Below are positions 1 to 9,085 of a DNA stretch of 50,282 nt, piece after piece. This stretch comes from Sulfurimicrobium sp964384915 (lineage in GTDB: Bacteria; Pseudomonadota; Gammaproteobacteria; Burkholderiales; Sulfuricellaceae). The stretch covers positions 1 to 50,282 of the forward strand of contig CAYLMA010000026.1 in assembly GCA_964384915.1 (NCBI GenBank). The letters are read 5' to 3'. A program made the translations under genes and the position numbers. The notes under the pieces are model-generated. The model was not told the DNA's origin. It made no database searches and worked only from the letters and a program-made list of their open reading frames with translations. The number at the start of each line of letters is the position of its first letter. Within the stretch, counting starts at the first letter, position 1.

Positions 1-948
1 TACGCCATCATCGCCTCGTGCGACGTGGCGGCGGCGATGATGGAGCCGCCCGGCGGCACCTCGCTGGTGGAAGAGTCCATCCTCGAGGCGCTGGATTTCC
101 GCCGCGCCATGCGCAAGGTGGACGAAGAATTCGGCGATTCCTGGTGGTTCAAGGTCTGGGGGCCGGAATACCTGGCCGAGGAAGGCATCGGCAGCCGCGA
201 GGACTGGGTGCTGCACGACAACGAGCACTGGCATGGCTTCGGCAATCTGGCGCCGGGCTTCAACATGCTCGACCCGATCAAGGCCACCATCATCACCCCG
301 GGCCTGAGCATGGAAGGCGGCTTCTCCGAATCCGGCATCCCGGCGGGGATCGTCACCAAATACCTGGCCGAACACGGTGTGATCGTGGAGAAGACCGGGC
401 TCTACTCCTTCTTCATCATGTTCACCATCGGCATCACCAAGGGCCGCTGGAACACCATGCTCACCGAGCTTCAGCAGTTCAAGGATGACTACGACCGCAA
501 CCAGCCGCTGTGGCGCGTGCTGCCGGAATTCGTCGCCAAGCATCCGCGCTACGAGCGGGTCGGGCTGAAGGACCTGTCCGACAGCATCCACGGCATCTAC
601 AAGGCCAACGACATCGCGCGCCTGACCACCGAGATGTACCTCTCCAACATGGAGCCGGCGATGAAGCCGACTGATGCCTTCGCCAAAATGGCGCATCGCG
701 AAATCGACCGGGTGGAAATCGACGATCTCGCCGGCCGTGTCACCAGCGTGCTGCTCACGCCCTATCCGCCGGGCATCCCCCTCTTGATTCCGGGCGAGCG
801 ATTCAACACCACCATCGTGAGATACCTCAAGTTCGCGCGCGATTTCAACGAAAAATTCCCCGGCTTCGAGACCGATATTCACGGGCTGGTGCAGGAATCC
901 TCAGATGGCAAGAAACGCTACTATGTGGATTGCGTGAGGCAGAATTAA
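1..948 (+). CDS. Orn/Lys/Arg decarboxylase, C-terminal part (5' truncated)
   Basis: The reading frame is open from base 1, so the start lies outside the window; about 315 residues and the stop are visible. The segment matches the C-terminal half of fold-type I, PLP-dependent acid-inducible-type amino-acid decarboxylases such as AdiA. Recognisable blocks are GFNMLDPIKATIITPG, FTIGITKGRW and LLTPYPPGIPLLIPGERF, followed by the usual C-terminal domain ending in YYVDCV. Such enzymes decarboxylate arginine, lysine or ornithine in the cytoplasm for acid tolerance or polyamine synthesis. The PLP lysine lies upstream of the window, and substrate cannot be decided from this part. gspN starts 12 bases downstream on the same strand. 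Confidence 0.9.
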   Translation, partial: YAIIASCDVAAAMMEPPGGTSLVEESILEALDFRRAMRKVDEEFGDSWWFKVWGPEYLAEEGIGSREDWVLHDNEHWHGFGNLAPGFNMLDPIKATIITPGLSMEGGFSESGIPAGIVTKYLAEHGVIVEKTGLYSFFIMFTIGITKGRWNTMLTELQQFKDDYDRNQPLWRVLPEFVAKHPRYERVGLKDLSDSIHGIYKANDIARLTTEMYLSNMEPAMKPTDAFAKMAHREIDRVEIDDLAGRVTSVLLTPYPPGIPLLIPGERFNTTIVRYLKFARDFNEKFPGFETDIHGLVQESSDGKKRYYVDCVRQN

Positions 949-960
949 GACTGGCGCTCC

Positions 961-1704
961 ATGAAACTGCTGCCCTGGCTGACCGGGGGCCTGCTCTACC
1001 TGGCTTTCCTCGCTGCAACGGCGCCCGCCGCCACCCTGTTTTGGCTCGCCAGCCGCTATGTATCCAGCGGCATTACGACAAGTGCCGCAACAGGCACGCT
1101 GTGGCGCGGCGAAGCGCAAGGCGTCTCCTTCACGCCACCGGGCGGCAAGGCCATCGTCCTGGAGCGGCTAGCCTGGAACATCCGGCCGCTCGGACTGGCA
1201 TTCGGGGGCTTGCCGGTCGGAATCGAATTCAGCGGCGCGGAAGCCGGGGGCCAGGGCACGCTGCGCCTGACCCCGTCAGGACTGGACATCACCCAACTCG
1301 ACACCACCCTGCCCGCCGTCTGGCTGGAGCATATCCAGCCCCGGCTTGAGACTTTCCGGCTGGAGGGCGCGATTACGCTGCGCAGCAAGGAATTCTCCCT
1401 GCGCCAGAACCATTATCAGGGCCAGGGCGAAATTCTCTGGCAACAAGCCGCCTTTGGCCTGAGCCAAGTCAAGCCGGTCGGCAACTACCGTGGCGAAATC
1501 GGCGGCAAGGGCGAGCATATCCAGTTCCAGCTCCAGACACAGAATGGGCCGCTGGAACTGGCTGGCAGCGGCACATGGACAAAACAGTCCGGCATCCATT
1601 TCATCGGCACGGCAAAAGCGCGCGAGCGGGAAAATGAACTGACGCCGCTGCTGCGCCTGCTGGGAAAACCCGACCCAAGCGGTTTTTACGCCCTCAAATT
1701 CTAA
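961..1704 (+). CDS. gspN: type II secretion system protein GspN
   Basis: A 247-residue protein with one N-terminal membrane segment (about residues 5-30, LLPWLTGGLLYLAFLAATAP) and a periplasmic part rich in short beta strands, including GTLWRGEAQGVSF. This is the usual GspN/PulC-N layout and length. GspN is an accessory inner-membrane protein found in only some T2SS loci. The ATG at 961 follows the decarboxylase stop by 12 bases. The remaining core genes follow from gspC at 3844, separated only by the PhoX-like gene, which supports the call. The product is the least conserved T2SS component, so the assignment rests on topology, short motifs and context. Confidence 0.85.
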   Translation: MKLLPWLTGGLLYLAFLAATAPAATLFWLASRYVSSGITTSAATGTLWRGEAQGVSFTPPGGKAIVLERLAWNIRPLGLAFGGLPVGIEFSGAEAGGQGTLRLTPSGLDITQLDTTLPAVWLEHIQPRLETFRLEGAITLRSKEFSLRQNHYQGQGEILWQQAAFGLSQVKPVGNYRGEIGGKGEHIQFQLQTQNGPLELAGSGTWTKQSGIHFIGTAKARERENELTPLLRLLGKPDPSGFYALKF

Positions 1705-1820
1705 AACCAGCCCATCCCTTACCGTCCTTACACACTGAATTCATAAAAGCTTCAAATTTCCGTCATCTGCCCCGGGCAACATGCTGCCTTTTGCCAACCA
1801 TCGCATCGGAGATTGACCAA

Positions 1821-3689
1821 ATGAAGCTGAAATCCTTAAGCATGGCGGTTATGGCCGCTCTAGGCGTGACCATTCTGTCCATTTCCCTGACTGGCTGTAA
1901 TGACAGCAACAGCACCCCGTCCATCAGCACGGTCGAATTCGTCGAAACCACCAGCGCGCCAAGCAGCGCCGACGACATGAGCAAGACCCTCGCCACCGCC
2001 AAGGCCGTGGTTACCTACAGCGACGGCAGCAAGAAGGAATATCCACTGAGCTACAACACCCTGTTCAGCCTCCAGGACAAGGTCGGCGGCAATGCCTATG
2101 CGGCCGGCCAGCTCTACAACTACAAGATGCAGCCCCTGATGGATGTCAACGGCCAGCCCATGGTGGTTGAAACCCCGGACGGCAACAGCCTGCTGAACGT
2201 GGATGGCAGCCTCTACCTGGTCACGCATCTGGAATACGACTGGCTGCTCGCCAATGGCACCGAGGCCACCGGCCGGGCGCCCATGGGCATGGTCCTGACC
2301 GGCCTGAATCAGGCAACTGACGGCAAGCTTTCCGTGAAGAGCCAGAAAGCCATCGACTTCTCCAGCGTGGGCGGCACCTGGATCAACTGCGCCGCCTCCC
2401 AGACCCCTTGGAATACGCACCTGGGCTCGGAGGAAGACTATGATCTGCAATTCAACCCGCTCAACAGCAACTACAGCACCACCGTGGCCGGCCTGAAAGC
2501 CATGACCGAGCTGTATTTCGACAACAGCAAGCCGGCCAACCCCTACGACTACGGCTTCATCCCCGAAGTGACCGTAAAGAAAGACGGCACTACCGCCGTG
2601 GCCAAGCACTACACCATGGGCCGTGGCGCCTGGGAAATGAGCAAGGTCATGGCTGACGGCAAGACTGCCTACCTCGGCGACGACGGCGCCTATACCATGA
2701 TGGCGATGTTCGTGGCCGACAAGTCCGGCGACCTGTCCGCCGGCACGCTGTACGCGGCCAAGTGGAACCAGACCAGCGACCAGGGCGGCGGCGCGGCCAA
2801 CCTGAGCTGGTTCAAGCTGGGCAAGGCGAGCGATGCCGAAATCAGGGCCATCATCGGCAGCGGCGTGACCTTCAACAGCATCTGGGACGCGAAACTTCCC
2901 ATCACCGACCCCGCCGGCGCCAAGTCATGCGATGCCGGTTATACCCGCATCCGTGCCGGCTCTTCCACCGACGAATGCCTGACGCTCAAGCCCGGCATGG
3001 AAAAGGCCGCCGCTTTCCTGGAAACCCGCCGCTATGCCGCGTATCTGGGCGCCACCACCGAGTTCACCAAGATGGAAGCCATCGCCTCCAACGCCCGTGA
3101 CAAGAAGGCCTACATGGCCATGTCCCGTATCGAATCCAGCATGAAGACGGAAACGTCCGCACCGTTTGACCATATCAAGCTGGCAGAAAACAAGGCAGGC
3201 GTGACCTACACGCTGGATCTGGCTGGCGGCCAGAAAACGGCCAACGGCGGCGAAGCCATCAACTCAGACTACGTGGCGACCAAGATGTACGTGGAAGCCG
3301 CCCTGCTGGGCAAGCCGATCAGCACCGACGCCTACGGCAACACGGCTGACGTGAATGCCGTCGCCAACCCGGACAACGTGTTCTTCTCGGAAAAAATGCG
3401 CACCCTGTTCATCGGCGAGGATAGCGGCATGCATGTCAACAACTACGTGTGGGCCTATAACGTGGACACCAGGAAGTTGACACGCATCCTGTCTTCCGCC
3501 GCGGGCGCTGAAAATACCGGCCTGCAGGTGCTGGACAACCTCAACGGCCACGCCTACATCATGAGCAACAATCAGCACTGGGGCGACCTGCCAAGCAGCG
3601 TGCCGGCAGCCCTCAAAACCGACCTGCTGAGCCGGATCAACCGCTTCAACGCCCCTGTTGGCTACATCGGCGGCTTGCCTGGAATGTAA
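1821..3689 (+). CDS. PhoX-like (DUF839) lipoprotein inside the T2SS locus
   Basis: A 622-residue protein. The ATG at 1821 is chosen over an in-frame ATG at 1791 because it has GGAG at 1808-1811 and begins a clean signal peptide, MKLKSLSMAVMAALG, ending in the lipobox LTGC with Cys26. Residues 27 onward are Asn/Asp/Ser-rich (NDSNSTPSIS), a flexible tether. The body carries PhoX/DUF839 blocks: GGTWINCAASQTPWNTHLGSEED and, near the C terminus, PDNVFFSEK followed by LFIGEDSG, which contain the metal-ligand regions of this phosphatase fold. Canonical PhoX is a Tat substrate, but no twin arginine is visible here. Position between gspN and gspC suggests a T2SS-exported surface lipoprotein; this is inference. 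Phosphatase activity is predicted from family only. Confidence 0.82.
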   Translation: MKLKSLSMAVMAALGVTILSISLTGCNDSNSTPSISTVEFVETTSAPSSADDMSKTLATAKAVVTYSDGSKKEYPLSYNTLFSLQDKVGGNAYAAGQLYNYKMQPLMDVNGQPMVVETPDGNSLLNVDGSLYLVTHLEYDWLLANGTEATGRAPMGMVLTGLNQATDGKLSVKSQKAIDFSSVGGTWINCAASQTPWNTHLGSEEDYDLQFNPLNSNYSTTVAGLKAMTELYFDNSKPANPYDYGFIPEVTVKKDGTTAVAKHYTMGRGAWEMSKVMADGKTAYLGDDGAYTMMAMFVADKSGDLSAGTLYAAKWNQTSDQGGGAANLSWFKLGKASDAEIRAIIGSGVTFNSIWDAKLPITDPAGAKSCDAGYTRIRAGSSTDECLTLKPGMEKAAAFLETRRYAAYLGATTEFTKMEAIASNARDKKAYMAMSRIESSMKTETSAPFDHIKLAENKAGVTYTLDLAGGQKTANGGEAINSDYVATKMYVEAALLGKPISTDAYGNTADVNAVANPDNVFFSEKMRTLFIGEDSGMHVNNYVWAYNVDTRKLTRILSSAAGAENTGLQVLDNLNGHAYIMSNNQHWGDLPSSVPAALKTDLLSRINRFNAPVGYIGGLPGM

Positions 3690-3723
3690 GCCCTTCTTCT
3701 GGCAATCATGCCGGATGTTTTTC

Positions 3724-3752
3724 CGGGGAGCCCAGCGCTCCCCGTTTTTTTT
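3724..3752 (+). terminator. Rho-independent terminator after the PhoX-like gene
   Basis: A perfect 8-bp stem, CGGGGAGC (3724-3731) with GCTCCCCG (3737-3744), has a 5-base loop and is followed directly by eight T residues. It lies 35 bases after the PhoX-like stop and separates that gene from gspC, so gspC must have its own promoter. Confidence 0.9.
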
Positions 3753-3789
3753 CACGATACCGTGGCCGATGCACGCCAAGCGGATAGGT

Positions 3790-3818
3790 TTGACGGCAAA
3801 CCGGAAAGTCCATACCAT
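3790..3818 (+). promoter_or_regulatory. putative sigma-70 promoter for gspC-M
   Basis: TTGACG (3790-3795) is followed after exactly 17 bases by TACCAT (3813-3818). The site lies between the terminator ending at 3752 and the gspC start at 3844. The -35 matches 5 of 6 consensus bases and the -10 matches 4 of 6. Position makes it plausible; activity is not shown. Confidence 0.45.
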
Positions 3819-3843
3819 CCAACACTCAATTCATCTGTTCGTC

Positions 3844-4665
3844 ATGACCAAGCGCTTGCCACAAAAATTTTCCGCTTTCCTGCAGACCCGCTGGGTCGCG
3901 CTGCTCAATCTGTGCCTGGTGGCGCTGCTGTGCTGGCAACTGGCTCACTGGACATGGCTGTTCCTCGCCCCCGCTCCCGCCAAGCCGGCCGCTGCAGCAC
4001 CCGCCACACCCGACGCGGCGCGCCTGCTGGAGTCGATTCGCGCCGGGCATCTGTTCGGCACCGCCAGTCAGGCCGGCAATCTCCCCACGGCACAGGCCAC
4101 CACCTCCCTCAATCTCAAGCTGAGCGGCGTCTTCGCGGCAGCCGGCAAGTTGCCGGCCGTGGCGATCATCAACGTTGAAAACAAGGGCGATCTGCCCTTC
4201 GTGGACGGTGACGGCATTCTGCCGAATGTAACGCTGGAACAGGTCAAACCGGATCATGTCGTGCTCAAGCGTGGCGGAGTAAGAGAAAAACTGCTGCTGG
4301 AGCAGAAAGGGGCGCCGCTGCCGCTTCAGGAAAAAGCTTCGCAACTGAACGTGCGCCAGGAAGGAAAAGGCAGATTCGGCGTTTCCCGTAGCGAGTTGAA
4401 CCAGGCGCTGTCAGACCCCGCCCAGCTTGCCGATGCCGGACGGGTCAAAGCGCTGGCGGGGCAGGGCTTGCGTATCGAGGAAGTGAATGCGGGGGGCCTG
4501 ATGAACCGGCTCGGGCTGCAGGGCGGCGACATCATCCGCCAAATCAACAACAAGCCGGTCGAAAGGGCAGCAGATCTCATCAGCGCGTACCAGGCCAGCA
4601 ACAGCATCAGCGTGAAAGGCATCCGCAACGGCGTGCCGTTCGAATACAATTACACCGTACGCTAA
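3844..4665 (+). CDS. gspC: type II secretion system protein GspC
   Basis: A 273-residue bitopic inner-membrane protein. The frame is open upstream, but the preceding terminator and putative promoter make ATG 3844 (MTKRLPQKFS) the sensible start. It has a short cytoplasmic tail, a membrane segment (about residues 18-40, LLNLCLVALLCWQLAHW), a Pro/Ala linker, a homology region (about 85-150) that contacts GspD, and a C-terminal PDZ domain (about 195-273) with GLMNRLGLQGGDIIRQINNK. GspC links the inner-membrane platform to the secretin and contributes to substrate selection. gspD begins 14 bases after the stop. Confidence 0.93.
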   Translation: MTKRLPQKFSAFLQTRWVALLNLCLVALLCWQLAHWTWLFLAPAPAKPAAAAPATPDAARLLESIRAGHLFGTASQAGNLPTAQATTSLNLKLSGVFAAAGKLPAVAIINVENKGDLPFVDGDGILPNVTLEQVKPDHVVLKRGGVREKLLLEQKGAPLPLQEKASQLNVRQEGKGRFGVSRSELNQALSDPAQLADAGRVKALAGQGLRIEEVNAGGLMNRLGLQGGDIIRQINNKPVERAADLISAYQASNSISVKGIRNGVPFEYNYTVR

Positions 4666-4679
4666 AAAACCGGATAGAT

Positions 4680-6740
4680 ATGACTTTATTAAACCGCTCA
4701 TCATGGCATCTCCTCTGCCTGCTGCTATGCTTTTTATGGGCTGGCGCGCTGCACGCGGAAGAGGAAACCGTGACGCTGAATTTCGTCAACGCCGACATCG
4801 AATCGGTGATCAAGGCGGTGGGCATGATCTCCAACCGGAATTTCATTATCGATCCGCGCGTCAAAGGCACGGTCAACATCGTTTCATCCAAGCCGGTGGC
4901 GCGCGACATGACCTACCAGATTCTGCTCTCCGCTCTTCGGCTGCAGGGGTTTGCCGCCATCGAGGCCGGCGGCGTAACCAAGATCGTGCCGGAACCCGAT
5001 GCCAAGCAGAATTTCAGCGTCACCGGCGGCAAGAACATTAAGGCTTCCGGCGACCAGATCGTGACCCAGGTCTACCCCTTGCAGAACGAATCTGCCGTCC
5101 AGCTGGTGCCTGTATTGCGGCCGCTGATCACGCCCAACAACAGCATTTCGGCCTACGCCGGCACCAATACCCTGGTGATTACCGATTATGCCGACAACAT
5201 CAAGCGCATCAACAAGATCATCGAGGCGATCGACCTGCCGAATTATGGCGAGGTCACGGTCATCAAGCTGCAATACGTTTCCGCGCTGGACCTGGCGCAA
5301 ACGCTGAACCGCCTGCTGGGAGAAGGCACCAGCATACAGCAGCCCGGTGGTGCTCCCCAGTCTACAGCGGGGGGCGATTCCGGCAATAAATTCATTGTAC
5401 TGCCGGACATTCGCTCCAACAGTCTGCTGATCCGCTCCGACAGTCCCGCCCGCATCGCGCGCGCGCGCGGCCTGGCGATGCAACTGGACGTGGCAGGCAG
5501 CCAGATGGGCAACATCAACGTGGTCTATCTACGCAATGCGGAAGCGACAAAACTGGCAGAAACCCTGCGCGCGATTATTTCCGGTGAAAACAGACCCGCC
5601 ACGGCATCAAGCAGCCAGGCCACACCCGGCCAGCCCACCACAAATCCCTCCGCAAACCCCGCCGCGACCAGCAGCGGCTCAAGCATCCAGGCCGACGCGC
5701 AAACCAACTCGCTGATCATCACCGCGCCGGACAATATTTACAACACGCTACGCGCGGTGATCGACAAGCTCGATGCGCGGCGCGCGCAGGTCTTTGTCGA
5801 AGCGCTGATCGTCGAGGTCACGACCGACAAGGCCGCCGAATTCGGCATCCAGTGGCAATCGCCGCTGGGCTCCAGCGGCTATAACAATGCGGTTGTTGCG
5901 GGCACCAATTTCGGCAAGGACGGCAACAACATTATTGGCTTGAGTGCCGCAGCGGCATCTGGCGCCCTGCTGGCGCCCGGAACCGGCTTCAATCTCGGGC
6001 TTCTCCAGCGCCTCACCATCGGCGGCCAGGAAGTGACCGGCCTGACCGCGCTGGCCAGGATGCTGGAATCGGACGCCAACGCCAACATCCTCTCCACCCC
6101 CAACCTGCTCACGCTGGACAATGAAGAAGCCAAGATCATCATCGGCAAGAACGTGCCCTTCATCACCGGCAGCTACGCCCAATCCACCGGCACGGCCACG
6201 GGCGCCGCAGTCAACCCGTTCCAGACCATCGAGCGCAAGGATGTCGGCCTGACTCTGAAAGTCAAACCCCAGGTGGCGGAGGGCGGCACGGTCAAAATGC
6301 AGATTTACCAGGAAGCTTCCAGCATCCAGGACACCACCAATGTCGCCGGCGTCATCACCAACAAGCGTTCCATCGAATCCACGGTGCTGGTCGACGATGG
6401 GCAGATCATCGTCCTGGGCGGCCTGATCCAGGACGACGTGCGCGACGGCCTGGACAAGGTGCCCGGCCTGGGCGACATCCCCTTCCTCGGCAGCCTGTTC
6501 AAGTATGAAACACGCAAGCATGTCAAGACCAACCTCATGGTGTTCCTGCGTCCGCGCGTATTGCGCAATGCCACCGCCGCCGCCACCCTGACCGGCGATC
6601 GCTACGACTATATCCGCAACGAGCAGTCGCTCTCGGCCACCGGATCGCATCTGTTCCTGCCCAATACGCCGCCACCGCTGCTGCCGAAACTGAAGCCACA
6701 GCCGGCGCCCGCAGACGCAGAAAAACCAGCCGGGCCATAG
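4680..6740 (+). CDS. gspD: type II secretion system secretin GspD
   Basis: A 686-residue outer-membrane secretin. The signal peptide ends near AGALHA-EE (about residue 26). The N0 domain (VTLNFVNADIESVIKAVG) is followed by N1-N3 repeats. A low-complexity Ser/Thr/Ala/Pro loop (about residues 300-335) interrupts N3, as is common in GspD. The secretin core carries the conserved VPGLGDIPFLGSLF and ends near VFLRPRVLR, then a Pro-rich tail. It forms the pentadecameric exit channel. No AspS/GspS pilotin gene is seen nearby. gspE starts 4 bases after the stop. Confidence 0.97.
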   Translation: MTLLNRSSWHLLCLLLCFLWAGALHAEEETVTLNFVNADIESVIKAVGMISNRNFIIDPRVKGTVNIVSSKPVARDMTYQILLSALRLQGFAAIEAGGVTKIVPEPDAKQNFSVTGGKNIKASGDQIVTQVYPLQNESAVQLVPVLRPLITPNNSISAYAGTNTLVITDYADNIKRINKIIEAIDLPNYGEVTVIKLQYVSALDLAQTLNRLLGEGTSIQQPGGAPQSTAGGDSGNKFIVLPDIRSNSLLIRSDSPARIARARGLAMQLDVAGSQMGNINVVYLRNAEATKLAETLRAIISGENRPATASSSQATPGQPTTNPSANPAATSSGSSIQADAQTNSLIITAPDNIYNTLRAVIDKLDARRAQVFVEALIVEVTTDKAAEFGIQWQSPLGSSGYNNAVVAGTNFGKDGNNIIGLSAAAASGALLAPGTGFNLGLLQRLTIGGQEVTGLTALARMLESDANANILSTPNLLTLDNEEAKIIIGKNVPFITGSYAQSTGTATGAAVNPFQTIERKDVGLTLKVKPQVAEGGTVKMQIYQEASSIQDTTNVAGVITNKRSIESTVLVDDGQIIVLGGLIQDDVRDGLDKVPGLGDIPFLGSLFKYETRKHVKTNLMVFLRPRVLRNATAAATLTGDRYDYIRNEQSLSATGSHLFLPNTPPPLLPKLKPQPAPADAEKPAGP

Positions 6741-6744
6741 CCGC

Positions 6745-8265
6745 ATGACGCTCCCCGCCGGCGAGAATCTCTCCCCGCATCCCGATCCGCACTGGGCCCG
6801 GCTGCTGCCTTACCACATCGCCAAGAGCCGCGGCATCATCGTGGCCCGGCAGAGCGGCGACGGCTACGAAGTGGTGGTGCGGGCAGGCACGCCGCCCCTC
6901 AACCTGGCCGAGGCGCGCCGGGTGCTCGGCGCGCCGCTGCAGCCCCGGCTCCTGAGCCCGGCCGAATTCGAGCATTGCCTCGGGCAGGCCTATGCCAGGA
7001 GCGACAGCCAGGCGGCGCAGCTCATGGACGATCTTTCCCAGGACGTGGATCTGCAGCAACTGGTGCAGGATATGCCCGTCGTCGCCGACCTGCTCGAAAT
7101 GGAAGACGACGCGCCCATTATCCGCCTGATCAATGCCGTGCTTACCCAGGCTTTGCGCGAAGGGGCTTCGGACATCCATATCGAAGCCTTTGAAACGCGC
7201 TCGGTGATCCGCTTCCGCGTTGACGGCATCCTGCGCGACATGCTCGAACCGCAGCGCAGCCTGCACGCCGCCATCGTGTCGCGCATCAAGATCATGGCCA
7301 GCCTCGATATCGCCGAAAAACGCCTGCCCCAGGATGGCCGCATCACCCTGCGCATCGGAAGCCGTCCAGTGGACGTGCGCGTCTCCACCCTGCCCTCCGC
7401 CCACGGCGAACGCGTGGTGCTGCGTCTCCTGGACAAGCAGGCGGGACGCCTGGAACTGGGAAAACTGGGCATGCACGCGGACACGCTGCAGGAGCTGGAC
7501 CGCCTCATCCACCAGCCGCACGGCATCGTGCTCGTCACCGGCCCGACCGGGTCTGGCAAGACCACGACGCTGTACGCCGCGCTGTCGCAGCTCGACACCA
7601 AATTGCTCAACATCATGACGGTGGAAGACCCGATCGAATATGACCTCGACGGCGTTGCCCAGACCCAGGTCAACCCGCGCATCGAGATGACCTTTGCCCG
7701 TGCGCTGCGCTCCATCCTGCGCCAGGACCCGGACATCGTCATGATCGGCGAGATCCGCGACCTGGAAACGGCGCAGATCGCGGTGCAGGCGTCCCTTACC
7801 GGGCACCTGGTGCTCGCCACCCTGCATACCAACGATGCCCCCAGCGCCGTCACCCGCCTCATCGACATGGGTGTCGAGCCCTACCTGCTGGCATCGAGCA
7901 TGCTGGGGATCGTGGCCCAGCGCCTGGTCCGCCGCCTGTGTCCGGAATGCCGCAAGCCTTACCAGCCAGGCGCGGCCGAAGTGGAAAAGCTGAAACTGGC
8001 CACGCTGCCTGGCGATACCCGGTTTTATGCCGCACAAGGCTGTCCGGCCTGCAACTACAGCGGCTACCAGGGACGCACCGGCATTTATGAACTGCTGAGC
8101 ATCGACGAAACCCTGCGCCACATGGTCCATGATGGCAGCACCGAGCAGGCGATGCGCGAATATGCCCAGAACCACGGCATGGTCAATCTGCGCCAGGACA
8201 GCGCGCGTTATGTCATAAGCGGCGAAACCAGCGTGGAAGAAACGCTGCGGGTGACGAAGGACTAA
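6745..8265 (+). CDS. gspE: type II secretion ATPase GspE
   Basis: A 506-residue cytoplasmic AAA-type ATPase that powers pseudopilus assembly. The N-terminal domain (about 1-110) binds GspL. The Walker A motif GPTGSGKTTT begins at residue 266, and the Asp-box and Walker B region is DPDIVMIGEIRD near residue 328. A tetracysteine zinc motif, CPEC (from residue 399) with CPAC about 34 residues later, is characteristic of GspE. The C terminus is complete. gspF, normally the next gene, is displaced about 820 bases by a toxin-antitoxin pair. Confidence 0.97.
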   Translation: MTLPAGENLSPHPDPHWARLLPYHIAKSRGIIVARQSGDGYEVVVRAGTPPLNLAEARRVLGAPLQPRLLSPAEFEHCLGQAYARSDSQAAQLMDDLSQDVDLQQLVQDMPVVADLLEMEDDAPIIRLINAVLTQALREGASDIHIEAFETRSVIRFRVDGILRDMLEPQRSLHAAIVSRIKIMASLDIAEKRLPQDGRITLRIGSRPVDVRVSTLPSAHGERVVLRLLDKQAGRLELGKLGMHADTLQELDRLIHQPHGIVLVTGPTGSGKTTTLYAALSQLDTKLLNIMTVEDPIEYDLDGVAQTQVNPRIEMTFARALRSILRQDPDIVMIGEIRDLETAQIAVQASLTGHLVLATLHTNDAPSAVTRLIDMGVEPYLLASSMLGIVAQRLVRRLCPECRKPYQPGAAEVEKLKLATLPGDTRFYAAQGCPACNYSGYQGRTGIYELLSIDETLRHMVHDGSTEQAMREYAQNHGMVNLRQDSARYVISGETSVEETLRVTKD

Positions 8266-8291
8266 GCATTGACCGCCAATTGCCATCAAAT

Positions 8292-8307
8292 CATAATGAT
8301 CATTATG
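8292..8307. promoter_or_regulatory. perfect 16-bp palindrome, likely antitoxin operator
   Basis: CATAATGATCATTATG is a perfect palindrome starting 26 bases after the gspE stop and 20 bases before the antitoxin start. Phd/YefM-family antitoxins bind palindromes at their own promoters, so autoregulation of the 8328-9059 pair is the natural reading. Binding itself is inferred. Confidence 0.6.
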
Positions 8308-8327
8308 GTCATAACAAGGAGAGAGCC

Positions 8328-8621
8328 ATGATCACCGAGACCAGCGCGGTCAGTTTCAGGCAGAATCTGGGCGAGATGCTCAATCAGGTGCAGTATCGCC
8401 ACGACAGCGTGGTGATCAACAAGGACGGCAAGCCCGTGGCGGCTCTGGTCGACGCCAGGTTGTTCGAGCGCATCCGCCGCATGCAGGGCCGCTTCGACGC
8501 ACTGTGCCAACGCATCGAGGCCGGCTTTGCCGAAGTGCCCGAGGCGGAAGGGCTGGCTGAAATCGATTCCGCCGTTGCGGCTGAACGGGCGCAGACGCGC
8601 GCGTCGGCCAAGAAGCGCTGA
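8328..8621 (+). CDS. Phd/YefM-family antitoxin
   Basis: A 97-residue protein starting MITETSAVSFRQNLGEML, typical of the Phd/YefM N-terminal DNA-binding fold (a serine or threonine followed by arginine or lysine and N-L-G, then VVINKDGKPVAALVDARLFE). The ATG at 8328 has a strong AAGGAGAG site at 8316-8323. The charged C-terminal third should be the toxin-neutralising region. The PIN toxin gene begins 6 bases downstream. The pair interrupts the gspE-gspF junction and reads in the same direction as the secretion genes. Confidence 0.85.
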   Translation: MITETSAVSFRQNLGEMLNQVQYRHDSVVINKDGKPVAALVDARLFERIRRMQGRFDALCQRIEAGFAEVPEAEGLAEIDSAVAAERAQTRASAKKR

Positions 8622-8627
8622 GCCGCC

Positions 8628-9059
8628 TTGGCTTCACTGCGGGTGGTACTCGATACCAATGTGCTGCTCTCCGGCATCGCTTATCCGGCCAGCGTGCCGG
8701 GCAAGATATTGGCGGCCTGGCGCCACGGCTCGGTGGATGTGCTGCTTTCGGCTTACATCCTGGACGAGTTGCAGCGCGTGCTGCTTAGATTGGCGCACCG
8801 CCATGGTTTGACAGCTGCGGAAATTGGCGATTTTGTGGATGCGCTTTCCATACAGGCTGAAGTCATTGAGCCGCTGCCGGGCGTGGAACCGGACTTGCGC
8901 GATGTCGATGATCGGCCGGTGCTGGGCACTTTGCTGGCGGCAACCAAGTCGTCTGGCGCGGACTATCTCATCACCGGTGACAAGGACTTGCTGGCGATGG
9001 CCGAGCGCTACCCCATCGTGACTCCCGCGAAGTTCTGGGCGACACACGCGGGGCTTTGA
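8628..9059 (+). CDS. PIN-domain toxin (COG1569-type)
   Basis: A 143-residue PIN-domain ribonuclease. The N terminus LRVVLDTNVLLSG gives the first catalytic Asp (residue 9). Further acidic positions are in LDELQRVL, DVDDRPVL and ITGDKDLL, as in VapC-like toxins. This subclass is usually listed as putative toxin component, PIN family, and cleaves RNA when freed from its antitoxin. The start used is TTG at 8628; GTG at 8643 is an alternative that would shorten the first strand. The stop is 26 bases before gspF, with half of a TCAGC-type repeat in between. Confidence 0.85.
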   Translation: MASLRVVLDTNVLLSGIAYPASVPGKILAAWRHGSVDVLLSAYILDELQRVLLRLAHRHGLTAAEIGDFVDALSIQAEVIEPLPGVEPDLRDVDDRPVLGTLLAATKSSGADYLITGDKDLLAMAERYPIVTPAKFWATHAGL

Positions 9060-9067
9060 GCATGATG

Positions 9068-9083
9068 ATGGCTGAGAGCTGAC
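9068..9083. repeat. TCAGC-type heptamer array, single arm
   Basis: ATGGCTGAGAGCTGAC, read on the other strand, is GTCAGC-TCTCAGC-CAT: NNTCAGC units like those at 28220-28247 and 31987-32007. It fills the gap between the PIN toxin and gspF and overlaps the gspF ribosome-binding region. Confidence 0.5.
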
Positions 9084-9085
9084 AC

